A stretch of 64,000 nt of DNA from Camelus bactrianus (taxonomy: Eukaryota; Chordata; Mammalia; Artiodactyla; Camelidae): NCBI RefSeq assembly GCF_048773025.1, contig NC_133559.1, forward strand, positions 24,272,501 through 24,336,500. The letters are read 5' to 3'. Below are positions 33,450 through 45,959 of the stretch, in pieces (the stretch's first letter is position 1; each line of letters starts with the position of its first letter). The notes under the pieces are model-generated. The model had not been told where the DNA came from. It saw only the letters and a list, made by a program, of their open reading frames with translations, and made no database searches. The translations under genes and the position numbers were made by a program.

Positions 33450-34905
33450 TTAACCACACTCAGGGTGGACAACTATTGGTCCTTTTTGAGGTTTCATGAA
33501 GAGCTGAGCATCAGAGTAAAAGGTCTCAACAGAAAGAAACAAACAAACAAAAAAAACCCCCAAAACACCAATCCATAGACACATGGTTTAGAAACTCTGA
33601 AAATGCCAGAAACTCCAGGCATGATTTCCAAGATGGAAGCTTTAGGAACAGCAGCTCAAGCTAAAGATCCACACCAGGGTTTCATTTGTCATTGGGTTGG
33701 CAGGCACCACACCCCTAGTTATCTTTATCGCTCGAGAATAGAAGTTTCCACTGTTGCCTCTAAGTCAACTCTAACCAGCTTGAATCCACCTTAAAATATT
33801 TAACAGGCTCTCTCCTCTCCCACAAACACTGTAACTGCTAAGCCTCCTTTTGTCTTCCCATAATCAAACCTGCCTAAAAAAATTATGTTGAAATCACATG
33901 TCCTTTTGCATATTAGCAATGCCTTCCATCCCACAGGGGACAGCCTCTGCCAGAGTATGCAGGTACTTCGAGGAGTTAGGGTTTGAAAGCAGCATTAGCC
34001 ACAGCTGAAGTTTTTCAAACAAGACCCTGTGAGGTTCTTCGTTTTGCTGTAAACCATGTGCTGGTTTGATAACTTTCTGCTCTGGTTGAGACCAATTGCT
34101 TCTCAAATGAATCTGCTAGAAGTGTCTTGAGTGAGAATTGTATACCCTCTTAGCATTCTTCAAGTTGAGTTCAGTATGAGTTAATTGGTTAATAGTGAAA
34201 ATAAATACTTACATCTTTTGCCCCTAAATCGGGAGTTGCTGCTGCTGCTTCTGCTCCATCCCATGATGACAGCCTGCTGTTACTCACAACTGGCAGACAC
34301 TGTAAACTGTACTGCCACGTCAGCTGCTCAGAACCTTTCTGCTCCAGCAACAGTTTCCCAACGGAATGATTTTGTGTGCAGATCCTGAAGCTGGAAACAT
34401 GATCCGACCACCATAATGAGAAGGTCAGAGTAAAAGAGGCCACTACCTCTTTTATTACAGAATTACAGAAAGAAAGCACATACTCCTTTGTGTGTCTAAA
34501 TGAAAATTCCAAAAGGAAGCTAAATATGTTGACCTTCTAAATAATCAGGACAGCAAATTAATAATTGACCAAAAAAATCAGGATTAGAAAGTGAAAAAGC
34601 AAAATTTAGAGACTCAGTGTTACAGATTTTAGTTCATTTAAAAATTATGAGCTTGAGCTGAAAAAAAATTATGAACTTGTAACGGCAAAACACTGAAAAA
34701 GTGGAATGCTCATGAATAGGAAGATTTTTAACAGATTATAAAACATTCATGTCATGGCATATTCAGGTATCTAATGACAAATAGTAAATTAGAGCTTGAA
34801 GGGGGTTCTATGGCACATTTATGAGCCAAAAAAAGGTATAATATTATTCTGTTTGGGGTTTCTATGACATATTATTGAATGAAAAAGTATATTATCCCAT
34901 ATGCT
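33450..34905. other. intergenic spacer, nothing recognised
   Basis: Unique-looking, AT-rich in the right half. A (TA)n run lies at about 34910-34934 at its edge. Confidence 0.4.
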
Positions 34906-35069
34906 ATTATATATGCATATATATATATATATATGATTGTGGTTATATATGACTATTTATGTATCTATATAGGTAAAAGTATACAAAAGATATATACCTG
35001 GTAATTAATAAAACTTCCTTTGTTCGAGGGGGAGGATGTGCAAGGGCAGTGGATGGGGATGTAAGTAAC

Positions 35070-35191
35070 GTTTTGTTTTGGTGGGGGGAGATAATTAGGT
35101 TTATTTTATTTTTTGGTAGAGGTACTGGGGATTGAACCCAGGCCCTTGTGCATGCTAGGCACACACTCTACCACTGAGCTGTACTCTCCCC
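35070..35191 (-). mobile_element. camelid SINE with 10-bp target duplication
   Basis: Minus-strand GCTCAGTGGTAGAGTGTGTG, GCCTAGCATGCACAAGGGCC and GGTTCAATCCCC are present. TGTAAGTAAC flanks it exactly at 35060-35069 and 35192-35201. Confidence 0.95.
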
Positions 35192-35204
35192 TGTAAGTAA
35201 CACT

Positions 35205-36355
35205 TTTAAAGGCTTCACAATAATCAGCATATATTACATACCATTAGTATAAAATTACCTGTATACGAATGGCATGTGTGTTTAAAGAGAGGTATGTATG
35301 AGTTTACAAAGGTGTTTATTGGATGTCTTAGTGGTGGGCTTTCAGATGATTTTTATTTTAGTTTCTATTATTTTATGTGTGTTTCAATCTTTTTTTAAGA
35401 AAAAAAATTATGTATATCATCAAAAGAAATAATAAAGCTGTTTCTATTATGTAAAAATTACTGACAAGTGGTAACTTGCCTGACTCTTATGCTTTTGAGG
35501 CCCTCTGCTGAATCTTAAATAGATTCGGGTTTTTTCCTCTGTGTTCCAAATACACTCAAGAATTCTAAAGATGTTCCTGTGCTTATCTGAAACAGACAGG
35601 CCATGCCAAAGAGAACTGTAAAACGCTCTTCTAGCCCAGGCCTCACACAGCCCTCCTCTCCTTTGAAATTGACGTGTCAGATGTGGGTCACATCTTCACG
35701 CCCTGCCGCGATTTGTGTGGTGCAGAGGGCGGGTCCCGCGGCACATGCGCACACTGAGATGTCGCTGACGGGGCTGTGATCCATACTGCCTCAGATCACG
35801 TCTCTAGGGGGACTCAGAAATCATTTGGGAAAATACCCATTGAGGGAAAGGGCGTTAGAATCGACCAACCAATCCCTGCTTTCAGCAACAGAGCCAGAAA
35901 CTGGAAATGTATTGATTTGATCGTGTTGATCAACGGCCACCACGTTTTACATAATTAAAACACGGGAAAGTTCACCATGTGCCACATTTTCTGAATTAAA
36001 ATGAAGTAAGGTATATGAATGTACTTGCATGTTACATTATCCTATTTACATGGACAATCACACAGAGATTTTTTTCAATTGGTAATCATAGAAAATTCAA
36101 GATGTCCTATCACCAGAAGGGCAGTGTATCAAGTAGACGTGTGTACAAATCAAAAGGCTTCTATTGTAGGTATTTATTCATTACTCTGGAATGGGTGAAG
36201 CTCTCAACTTTAAACTTAAATGAGAAAAAGACTTGATTTAGGTAAAATTTCTAAATTATAGAATGGTTTTAAAAATAACTTTTAAAAATAAGTGTTGTTC
36301 TTTTACTTTCAACTACAAAAATAATCCAAAGTAGAGGCCTAAAAGAATCTTGAAT
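35205..36355. other. intergenic spacer, nothing recognised
   Basis: AT-rich; a small CpG-containing patch at about 35640-35770 (GTCCCGCGGCACATGCGCA) is seen without any gene signal. Confidence 0.4.
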
Positions 36356-36359
36356 TCAA

Positions 36360-36455
36360 CCCAACATTTTAGATACAAATGGAGTTTCAGAGAGGTTAAA
36401 TAATTTGCCCAAGTTCACACAGTAAAACTTAGGGCTCTGGCTCTCAGAGATCATC
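36360..36455 (-). repeat. MIR fragment
   Basis: GGAGTTTCAGAGAGGTTAAA and TAATTTGCCCAAGTTCACAC are reversed MIR words. Confidence 0.7.
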
Positions 36456-36819
36456 TCACAACATTGTGCTGGAAATATTAAAAATAGATCCTGCCTAACC
36501 TGACTTATCATAACTAGAGAAGACATAATTATCATATTCTTGCTTTATATGCAAAAAGCACCTCTTTGGATTTATCCAAAAAATATTTAAATATGACCTG
36601 CATTTGCCACCTTGTCTTATGATTAGTTTACTCCCTGTTATCTTGTTAATAATCACTCAACTAGATGAAATGAAGGATACAAATAGAAATCCTTAAAAAG
36701 CAGAATGTAACTAAATGCCGAATGTGTGATGTCAACAGAAAAGCTACGAGAGTTCAGGAGAGGGAGACAAACCTAAGGTAATTTCAAAGAGTAGTGAAAA
36801 AATAAATCAATACAAAAAG

Positions 36820-36948
36820 GGATAGGAAATACAGTGAAAAAGAATATGAAAATGAATATACGTATGTTTATGTATGACTGAAACATTAGGCTGTACACCA
36901 GAAACTGACACAACATTGTAAACTGACTATACGTCAATTTAAAAAATG
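36820..36948 (+). mobile_element. camelid L1 3' tail
   Basis: GTGAAAAAGAATATGAAAAT, CTGTACACCAGAAACTGACA and ACTATACGTCAATTTAAAAA are only the last ~130 bases of the L1 3' UTR. Confidence 0.88.
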
Positions 36949-37534
36949 GGAAAGAATATTCAAAATATGAGGGTTCTTATTCGAGAACACTTCTACTAGT
37001 CAGGCTATTATTGACAATACTGGGCCTTGGTTTACATGGGACTCGTGACCCTGATCTGAAGACCATCTACTGTCCTCATCTTCCACACGCTTCCCATACT
37101 TAAAAAGACACACATTTGGAAAATGTGCAAAAATATGTATTTTCATAAACCTGCATCTTCCTTGGCTCCAGACATCTTGGGTAAATTGGGGAAATTACAG
37201 ACCTGTCCATATGTTACTAAACAACTGAATAAAAAGTAGAAAATGCAGTGACTGCAATGCTCCCAAATACATACCTTTTGGATCTTGGAGGCATGTACTT
37301 GGCAGTATCATCAGCAGATTCGAGGAATTAGCTCAGTCTTTGCTGAACCAAAACCCATAGCAGAAAATAACATACACAAATGCTTCTCCTTGAAAGAATT
37401 TTAAGCTCCATCTATTAAACTAAATTACTCACAACAATGGGCCAAAAATCTCATGTTTACCTACCACAAGACTGAGTCAAGTGATGGGAAAACACCTTGA
37501 ACTCCCCAGGAGAGATTATGGAAACAGGTTTTGA

Positions 37535-37742
37535 GCAGAGGCAGTATACCACAGCGGTGATGTGCTTGGGCTCTGAAGCCACGTCGCCGGGCTGAGGTCC
37601 TGGCTCTGCCACTTCTGAGGTCCAGTGATGTCGGGTAAGTCCCTGAATCTCTCGGGGCCTCAGTTTCCTTGTCTGTAAAACAGGGTTACTGGTAACTACC
37701 TCATGGATTGTTGTGAATAGAAATTGAATCATTATAGAAAAA
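37535..37742 (+). repeat. MIR, well preserved
   Basis: GTGCTTGGGCTCTGAAGCC, GGTCCTGGCTCTGCCACTTC, GGGCCTCAGTTTCCTTGTCT and TACCTCATGGATTGTTGTGA follow in consensus order. Confidence 0.9.
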
Positions 37743-37944
37743 TCACTTAGAAAAGTTTATGGTTTATACCTCCAGTCTGATGATGATGATGATGATAACA
37801 GTCATCGCTATTGTTATTATTACTACTATTATTTAACATTTGTTGAATGCTTATAGTGTTGCAGGCTTTAGGCTAAAAGTTTTTCACATATAATTCTATG
37901 TCACCCACACAGCAGCCTTTTGGAGTAACTCCTATTATCCCTCT

Positions 37945-38102
37945 TCTCTTATTTATTTATTTTTTGTTCTTTTTAAACCTTATTTTTCTTTTTATTATTG
38001 ATTTGTAGGAGTTCTGGTGCCGGATACTAGTCCTTTGTCAGACACATTTACTGGGAATAGTCTCTCCCCATCTGTGGCTTGCCTTTTCATTTCTTAACTG
38101 CC

Positions 38103-38153
<51 letters not shown>

Positions 38154-38550
38154 AAATAATTGAAGTACAGTCAGTGTACCATGTTGTGTCAAGTTCTGGT
38201 GTACAACACAATATTTCAGTCATACGTGTACATATATATATATATATATATATATTCATTTTCATATTCTTTTTCACCATAAGTTACTATAAGGTGTTGA
38301 ATATAGTTCCCTGTGCTGTACAGTATAAACTTGTTGTTTATCTTAACTGCCTTTTGTTAAGTAGAAAATTTTAATGTTGATAAAGTCCAATCTATCAATT
38401 TTTTTTCTTTTAAAAGTAGTGCTTTTAGGATCTCATGAAAGAAACCCTTTCCTGCCCCCAAGGTTATAAAGATATTCTCCAATTTTTTTTCTTCTAGAAG
38501 CTTTATAGTTTCAGCTTTCACATTTAGGTCCATGATCCATCTCGAATTAT
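37945..38550 (-). mobile_element. old L1 ORF2 fragment with a younger L1 tail inside
   Basis: GATTTGTAGGAGTTCTGG, ACTAGTCCTTTGTCAGAC and, on the far side, AATGTTGATAAAGTCCAATC and TTTAGGTCCATGATCCATCT are reversed L1 ORF2 words. The two parts are separated by the insertion at 38106-38340. Confidence 0.8.
38106..38340 (-). mobile_element. camelid L1 3' tail nested in an older L1
   Basis: AAATAATTGAAGTACAGTCA, TGTGTCAAGTTCTGGTGTAC and CCCTGTGCTGTACAGTATAA are the reversed L1 3' UTR. TCTTAACTGCCTTT flanks it exactly at 38092-38105 and 38341-38354. It carries a (GT)n run (38106-38149) and an (AT)n run (38231-38255). Confidence 0.92.
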
Positions 38551-38854
38551 TTTGGGGGGTGAAACTCTGGGGCAGCCAGGTGGAAGAGATGCAGAGGTCG
38601 AGGTATGCGGGAAGTTGCGTGGAGCATCTGCGCCCTCTCCCAGCATGCCCCTCTCCCTATATCTCACGTGTTCACCAACCCAGAAGACCCTTCCCTTTCT
38701 TTACAAATGAACGTCAGAGACAGTGAGTAATTTGCTCAAAGTCCCACGGCTTGCAAGGATAGACCCAAACTTTGAAGACAGGGCTAGTATGAAATCAAGA
38801 GCATGAATCTTTCATCACTGTTTATACTGCCTCCCAAGTCAGCAGTTCACAAAC

Positions 38855-39270
38855 AATATAAATCCATTCCTTTGTTCATTCATTCATTCATTCATCCATT
38901 CACTGAGAACTTGCTGTGTGCCAGGCACTCTACGCGGCGTTGGGGATCTAGACTTGAACTAGGCAGACCAGAAGGGAAGTGCCTTCCTGCAGCCTACATG
39001 CTGGGAAGGGACACAGACAAGCAAACAAAAATAAAGCCATTGTGTAATAATCAGACGGTGGAAAGTTCCCTAAAGAAAATCAGAAAGAGAGGATAGAGAG
39101 CATCAGGGCTGAGTGGGCTAGTTTAGGTAGAAGAGTCAGGGCACACTTCCCTGAGAAGGACAGAGGAATCCAAAGAGGGGCGCTCTAGGCAAGATCTGGG
39201 GAACAAGTGGAAACAGAGTGAGGCAGGAACAAGAGTGGCCTACTGGAGGCATGAGAAGGCCAGAGATACT
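38855..39270 (-). repeat. L2 fragment with (TTCA)n
   Basis: TTCATTCATTCATTCATCC and CTGTGTGCCAGGCACTCTAC are the reversed L2 end. AGTCAGGGCACACTTCCCTG and GAGAAGGACAG follow as expected. Confidence 0.75.
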
Positions 39271-39821
39271 GGAGGGAGCTGGTCTGGAGAGAGAGGGTGT
39301 AAAAGAGCCTCTCAAAGAATAGGAAAGTGAATTAACTAGGGAAATGAGGCAGCACTGAGAATCCACTTGAGCTCTGTGTTCATAAAATTAAGACTGCTGA
39401 GCCTTCTTTTTTTTTTTTTTTTTTTTGGTGTGTATTTTTATCCAGCCACATTCTGAGACTTGGCGCTTGGATGCACACATGAATAGATGAGTAGAGTGCA
39501 GTGAGGTCCAGGCACCTGCCATCTGAGGGGGAGAAGGTGAGGGAGTTGAGCCTGGGCCATGGACTCAGGTTGGGTGGGTGGATGTCAAGGCCTGGGGCCA
39601 CGATGGACAGTGGAAAGGTGTAAGGATGATGGACTGATGGACTTGGTGAAGTCAAAGGATAGTTGGAGTTGGGGTTCCAGAGAGAGTGAGCTGGTGGTCA
39701 GAGTGAGATGCCAGAAGTCAACATTTATGAGTTGGGGCAAGAACTGGAAATGACAAAGACCAGAGTGTTACTATAAAAGCGAGTAGCTGAGCTGGGAGAA
39801 AGATTGTTGAAAGTAAGGAGG

Positions 39822-39984
39822 AGATAAACAACAAGGTCCTACTGTATAGCACAGGGATGTATATTCAATATCTTATAATAATGTATCATGAAAAAGAATA
39901 TGCACATATATATAACTGAATCACTGTGAGCTACACCAGAAACTAACACAACATTGTAAATCAACTGTACTTCAATTTTAAAAA
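39822..39984 (+). mobile_element. young camelid L1 3' tail with target duplication
   Basis: ACAACAAGGTCCTACTGTAT, ACACCAGAAACTAACACAAC and TGTACTTCAATTTTAAAA mark it. AAGTAAGGAGG flanks it exactly at 39811-39821 and 39985-39995. Confidence 0.92.
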
Positions 39985-40035
39985 AAGTAAGGAGGTTAAG
40001 GATCCAAGAGGCCAGAATATTACTTGGATCACCTA

Positions 40036-40216
40036 CACTGGTCATCTCAAACCTGGTCACATGCTCGAAGAACCCAGGGAGCTCCTAAGAAATACATAGG
40101 CCTCCAACCCCCAAAGATTCCAGCTCAGCTGGTTAGGAGGCAAGGGAGTTGTGTTTGGGTTTTGGGGTTTTAAGTTTCCCAAATAATTTTAGAGTGCAGC
40201 CAGGGTTGAGATTGAC
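40036..40216 (+). mobile_element. hAT-Charlie non-autonomous DNA transposon (MER5/MER20-like)
   Basis: It begins CACTGGTCATCTCAAACCTG and ends AGTGCAGCCAGGGTTGAGAT, imperfect inverted ends of this class, with CAGGGAGCTCCTAAGAAATA inside. Confidence 0.65.
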
Positions 40217-40771
40217 TGATCTAAGTGGGCCAGCCACCAAGAGTGAGCACAGTAGGGGTGTGAAGAGGGTAGAGGTGAGTCAGAAGGGCTCAGAGCTTCA
40301 CTGGATGAGGAGTGACCGCAGGCTAGTGGATGACCATGGCGTGGGAGGTTGATGGAGATTCGATGGCCTGTCCTTCAAAGCGGGGGGCGGGGAGGGAGGC
40401 AGTGGTCAGGGAGGAACCGTGGTCTGGAAGTGGCCATGAGAAGCAAAGCAGACATCTACCCCACCATCAGGGCCCTGGGACACTTGAGGGGTGTCCCCAC
40501 GTTCCCAGGAATGAGTCAGGTATCAGAGCCAAAAGGTGAGGGGGACATTCAGAGAGGAGGCTAAGGACACTGGGGAGGGCTTGGGGGTGAGGAGAGTGGG
40601 AGATACAGTCAAATAAGGAGACGTACGAAGGTGTGTGGGGAAGGGGGCCTGGGAGTCTTGGGGTGAGGTAACCACAAGGGAAGGCGTGATGGATGGGGCC
40701 TTTCTGGGGAAGATGAGTAATCCATTCAAATTAGAGCTTCTCTTTTGTATTTTATTTAGACTCTTAGGCAA

Positions 40772-41233
40772 TGTGTTAGTTTCCTAGGGCTGCCATTTCA
40801 AAGGACCACAAACTGGGCTTAAAACAACAGGAACTTCTTTTCTCTTAGTTCTGGAGGCTGGAAGTCTGAAATCAAGGTGTCAGCAGGGCCCTGCTCCCTC
40901 CAAAGGCCCTCAGGGAGGATCCTTCCTGTCTCTTCCTAGCTTCCGGTGGCTCCCCGCAATCCCCCACATCCCTTGGCTTGTGGCTCTACCACTCCAGCTT
41001 CCGACTCCACTTTCCCACGGCTGTCTTCCCTCTGTGTGCCTAAGTCCCTCTCTGCTTGGAAGGATACCTGTCACTGGAATTAGGGCCCACCCTAATCCAG
41101 TATGGCCTGATCTTAACTTGAGGACATCTCCAAAGACACTGTTTCCAAATAAGGTCACATTCACAGGTACTGAGGGCTAGGATTTCAACATATCTTCCAG
41201 GAGTAGGAGAGGGACACAGTTCAACCCACAACG
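40772..41233 (+). mobile_element. solo LTR of the ERVL-MaLR group (MLT1-like), fossil
   Basis: It begins TGTTAGTTTCCTAGGGCTGC and ends near AGTTCAACCCACAACG. Inside are TTCTGGAGGCTGGAAGTCTG, TTAGGGCCCACCCTAATCC and AAATAAGGTCACATTCACAG. This is an ancient, decayed LTR with no internal viral part, of a family that spread before the split of placental orders. Confidence 0.8.
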
Positions 41234-41234
41234 G

Positions 41235-42035
41235 GCAATTCATGGAAGTGGTGGGACAGCTGGGAATAGCGGTCTTATCCGAAGAACACAGGCCTTTGGG
41301 CCTCTATTAAACCTGTTACTCGCCTATCACTGCAGGAGAAGGCCAGCTTTAGGCTTCTTTACAGACCTCAGTGTCCAAGCAGGGGGAGGCCAGTCTCACC
41401 AGGCACACACGCAGCTCCGTGGACTGTCCTCAGCCCTGCCTGAGCGAGAAAACAGAGCTGATTCAGGGAAAACCCATCCTCACCACAGATGAACAATTCA
41501 AACAGACTTTGTGTTCAGGGGAAGTCAGCAGTATCTTTGAATACACATGGAGCATATTTTTGATGAGAAGCTACAAATTGCCAAGATAATGAAAGCCTCA
41601 AAGATTTCCTGCTATCTCACCATTAGCAGCAAGCAGTGAAGGAGCGATAAAGACAAAGAAAATAACCCGTGTTGTGCTAAGAACCCAAATTTAGTTGAAA
41701 AAGTCGTGCACCCCATCAATCAGTTATCAAGGATTAAGTGCCGATTATTGTAACATTGACACAAGAAAAATAAAATGCACCATAAAGAATATTCACCCAC
41801 CAGTCAGGGATGCGAAGAAACTAGAGCCACATGTTAAAGACAACGTACAGTTAACTCTTAAGATTGTGCCGTGTAGACAGACTCACTAATACAGAAATCC
41901 AAAAATAGGAGAGATTAATCACTCCGTGACTACTCAAATTGGGCTTTCTGGAGTCTGACAAGTATTCCTTTGGAGCCTGTTCTGTGTATCTCAGTCGCTG
42001 GGCTGTACCCTAAGCCCTCAACCCTCACTCCGTGA
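41235..42035. other. intergenic spacer, nothing recognised
   Basis: No repeat or gene signal that I can name. Confidence 0.4.
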
Positions 42036-42039
42036 GATT

Positions 42040-42175
42040 ATCAGTATCTCTTGTTTTACAGGCCAAGAAACTGGCATAAGGTGACTTGCCCAAGGTCAGA
42101 CAGCTTGTCAGCTTCCAAGCCAGGAGTTGAACCCAAGTCTTTTATCCTCAAGTCCATTGCTTTCTCTACAATGCA
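42040..42175 (-). repeat. MIR fragment
   Basis: CTTGCCCAAGGTCAGACAGC and GGAGTTGAACCCAAGTCTTT are reversed MIR words. Confidence 0.7.
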
Positions 42176-42179
42176 CTGA

Positions 42180-43560
42180 AGAGTGAAGAGGGTTTGGATA
42201 GGTAAGGAAGAACAAGGAGAGTGCTTTATGTGTGGGAAACGGAATTAATATTTTATCATTACATTTAGCTAATTGGCTCTTGAGAGCCGGCCTGTATCCC
42301 CAGATGAGAAGCTGCTGTCAATCCTCCAGGTCTTAAAATATCTGGGTTAGTGAGAAGAGGATCACAAGGCCTCCTTGTGCTTATTTTTAACTTAAAAAAT
42401 ATAACCTTTAAAGAAAAGGAGAAGATAAAAATGAAAAAAAAAATATATATATATATCTCAGAAATGTTACAAGCTGAAGTCAAAAGGGAACTACTAAATA
42501 GGAACAGCTCGGTTATTGACCCTGACTTGGAAGCTGCAGGGAGGGGTCCCTGGTGGGTCACAGCGGCTCCTGGCCCCATCAGAGCTGAGAAGGGTGGCCC
42601 TGCATCGGAAACTGGGCCTGGACTGAAACTGACGGCAGGAGACATGCAGGTGTGGGTGCCACCTCCCCAGGCCTGCCTTCAAAAGACATTGCCCTTGATT
42701 CTTTCTTCAGAGAAGAAAGGGAGAAAGAAAGTCAGCGGACCTTTTCCAGCTTCTACCACTGGCTTTGGCAATTTCAGAACAAAAGAAAAAGAAGGGGCAT
42801 CTTTTAAGCCATGGCCCTACGGTATCTGAAAGAGGCACCAACCGACGTGTGAATGCTGCTCTTACGGGAAGGATATTCTGAGCACTGCTTCGTGTTTTTT
42901 TGAGACAAATCAGCAATAATATAAACCCCCTGCACAGCTGTCCCATCGACTCGAAGATATGAGGAGCAGGGAAGCTCTAAGTGCCAGAAACCATGTCTCC
43001 TGGGACCTCAGAGTGAGAGGTTTCTGTAAAGCATCCCTCCGTGTCATGTGTCAAAAGCAGCAGGATGTAAGGACAGGCAGTTTCCCTCAGGTCTGGGACA
43101 AGCTGGGCACTTTCCAGCCCTGGGTCCCAGGCAGGGGAAGAAGTATCAGAGCTAGGTCCTGAGTCTAAGGAATTGACATCCTGCCTGGGGCTTTAACCCA
43201 CGCTCCTGCTCATAGCAAATGTTCCCCAAATGTTGGACATCACTGAAGGATACGGCCACCACATGCAGTGCAACAAGACAACTGTGCAAACCCCTGGCTA
43301 CCCGGGGGCTGAATCATGTGCTGGGGGAGTTCCTTGGAGACCAAGAGCAATACAAGCTGGTTTCACGGGGACTTCAGCCGAGCTCACAATGGATCCAACA
43401 TGCACAGAAAGGGTTCTTGGAGTGAAGAGATTTGTTTCTTTAGGCACTGAGCGTGCACCAAAAGCACAATGGTAAGCAAAACACATCCCGTGCCTGCTTT
43501 CACAGAGCTGCAGTCCAACAGTCAGTTTCCTTAGAGTAGAGGGTACTGGTGAGTCATGAC
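42180..43560. other. intergenic spacer, nothing recognised
   Basis: The open frame at 42350-42829 passes through a low-complexity Lys/Ile stretch and has no family resemblance. Confidence 0.4.
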
Positions 43561-43564
43561 AAAA

Positions 43565-43765
43565 GTTGACATTCATTTAGGGCCTATGATGTGCCTGGCA
43601 CAATGCTAAGTGCTGCACAACTAGAATCTCAACAGCCCCTCACTGCAACTCAGGGAAAAAGGGGGTTTCTATCGTCAGCATTTTATGGATTGGAGACTGA
43701 GCCCACCCAGCTAATTAGCGGTGAAGGCAGAATTCAAATCCAGGGCTGCATGGCTCGTGGGCCGA
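43565..43765 (-). repeat. MIR or MIR3 fragment
   Basis: ATGATGTGCCTGGCACAATG and GCAGAATTCAAATCCAGGGC flank the typical reversed core. Confidence 0.6.
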
Positions 43766-44490
43766 GCTCTTTGCACTACACCCCCCGGGGAAAGGAGGTC
43801 AGGGGAGGCTGCATGGTGGAGTGCTTGGTGGCCCGGTGGAGCAGTCCATATTTGCAAGGGAGGAATTATTTGCTATCAGTTTTGTCTTCCTGCTGTTGCC
43901 TTACCTACTCTGCCAAACTCAGATTCCCAAGGGACACACGCAAAATTCAGAGGACCCGCCAGGCGAGATAGACGCTGCCCCTCCAGACCTCCATCAGCTT
44001 TCCTGCCATAGCGAACTGCACTGGCCATCTTGAAAGGAAATTTCAGAGCCCTGCTTTTTTTTTTTCTCTCCCTTAAATCCTAAGCTTAATGAGAAGTCAT
44101 AAGTTTTTTCTCATCTGGCTCTTGTATTGCCTTTTTAAGTTTTCCCAAGATCCACAAGAACCCTCGAAGTTGCCCAGAGACTAGAACTAGTTTTTTAGGT
44201 GGCATCTTACCACCCAAAACATCTGAAGGAGGAGAGAGATGCTTGCAACTTTCTCCTTAGCTTTGCTTCTCCATCTGCTCAGGGAGGAACAGGGATGAGA
44301 GAAGAGGTCTCTGTGCTCTCTCCACCTCCCGAGAGGATGAGGGGCAGTTCCCTGCCCTCAGTCCTCGCCTTCACTTCTGAGCTGGGAAATCCTGCTCCCC
44401 ATTGAGGCCAGCCAGGATCAGGAAGGGCAAGATGGAGGTCAGCCCACCTAGAGGAAACAGAACTGGAAATGCTACAATAAAAGTGGAAAT

Positions 44491-44620
44491 TTTTTTTTTT
44501 TGGTGGGGGGTGGGGAATAAATCAGTTGTTTTTTTTAACAGAGGTACAGGGAATTGAACCCAGGACCTCATGCATACATGCTAAGCATGCGCTCTACCAC
44601 TTGAGATATACCCTCCCCCC
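44491..44620 (-). mobile_element. camelid SINE
   Basis: Minus-strand GCGCATGCTTAGCATGTATG, GAGGTCCTGGGTTCAATTCC and an A-rich tail are present. TGGAAATT flanks it at 44484-44491 and 44626-44633. Confidence 0.92.
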
Positions 44621-44694
44621 TAAAATGGAAATTCTTATGCTCAGATGGATAATATCTATCAACCACAAAGCACTTCCAGAAACATCCTTTCATT

Positions 44695-44850
44695 TGAATC
44701 TCTCACAATAGTTAGGCAGGTTTTAATGTTGTATTACTTTTTTTTTTCCACAGTTGAGGAAATGGAGGTACATAAAAAGGAAGTGAGTCCCTAAGGTCAG
44801 AGAAGTAGAACTTGCTGCCAGACCCTCTGAGCTCAAATTCTGTACTGTCT
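44695..44850 (-). repeat. MIR-like fragment
   Basis: CCACAGTTGAGGAAATGGAG and the following CCTAAGGTCAGAGAAGTAGAA fit a reversed MIR. Confidence 0.5.
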
Positions 44851-44854
44851 CCTC

Positions 44855-45585
44855 TGGTATATCCACCCAGAAGCCCAGTGCAGGCAAGGATGCCGGCAGA
44901 GACAAGAAGGCTTCCCGGTCAGTCTCTATGGTGTCATCCTCCAAGATGAGGTAGATTCACCCCCAATGGTTTTCACTGCATTTTGTAATCTCCCGTGGCT
45001 CTCTTCTCCCACAATATGTCTTTCTCTTACAATATCTGGTTCTGGTCCTAGCCAGCATTCAGAGTAGTGAGTTCTATGTGCTCACCATTCCTGTGGAAAG
45101 ACGTGCTATTTTTACTTTGCCCTAAAACTATTTCTTTTAAAGAATAAAGTTGTCCCTAGTTCTTGTGCTGTGGGATTTAATAAGTTCATATTTTTATCTT
45201 GTGATGTTCATTATTTTATAAATTTCGATCACATTCTTTCCACAGTGAGGAGCCCTAATTCTTTTATCGTCCCTCACAAAGGACTCTCCTGACCTTCTCG
45301 ATCAATTTACGTGTCCTTCTCTAGACCTTGTCTGGCTCTGGGTGTCTCTGCGGTGTATCAGATCATCGGGCCCCCATCCCTCTGTCCATTATTCTGTATG
45401 AAAGAGCACAATGACTTCGGCTAAAATCAAAAGTAGAAATATTTGAGAGACATTTTTAAAAAGCAAGCATTTCTTTTGCTCCATGACAGCCCGGCATATG
45501 CTGAAAAAAATAGACCTTTTGCTTCAACTCTGAGACGAACCTGAACATACTGCTACCAGGCAACCTTGTAATCTGTTATGAAAAT
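44855..45585. other. intergenic spacer, nothing recognised
   Basis: No feature that I can name. Confidence 0.4.
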
Positions 45586-45589
45586 GGCA

Positions 45590-45795
45590 ATTTGCAAAGC
45601 AATTTCACATACATTATCTCCCTTGACCCCCACATGAACCACGCCTGGTAGAAAAAAAACTTACGATTATCCTCATTTTTCACATGAGAAAAGTAGAAAG
45701 ATGAGTCTCGTCCCAGGTCAAACAGCTGGAATGAGAGCCCCAGTCACTGGCCGCCCACTGGGAGAAGGGGGCTTAATCACTGCGCAATACAGCCT
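45590..45795 (-). repeat. MIR-like fragment
   Basis: CAAAGCAATTTCACATACAT, TTATCTCCCTTGACCCCCAC and CACATGAGAAAAGTAGAAAG suggest a reversed MIR3-type copy. Confidence 0.5.
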
Positions 45796-45959
45796 TCCTT
45801 ATGAAGACTTGCGGTTTAAGTTAAAGCCCCAAACTACCTCTTTCTAAGTCTATTTCTGCGGCCACAGCAGAGTCATGAAATGGTCGATACCTCTACTGAA
45901 AGGAACGCTGTTTAAGGTTAGTCTAGACCCTCTTCCCTTCTCCCTCTACATGTCATCCA

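Noticed and set aside
42350-42829. 159-codon open frame
   Set aside because: It contains a low-complexity Lys/Ile run over an A/T microsatellite-like stretch; not protein-like.
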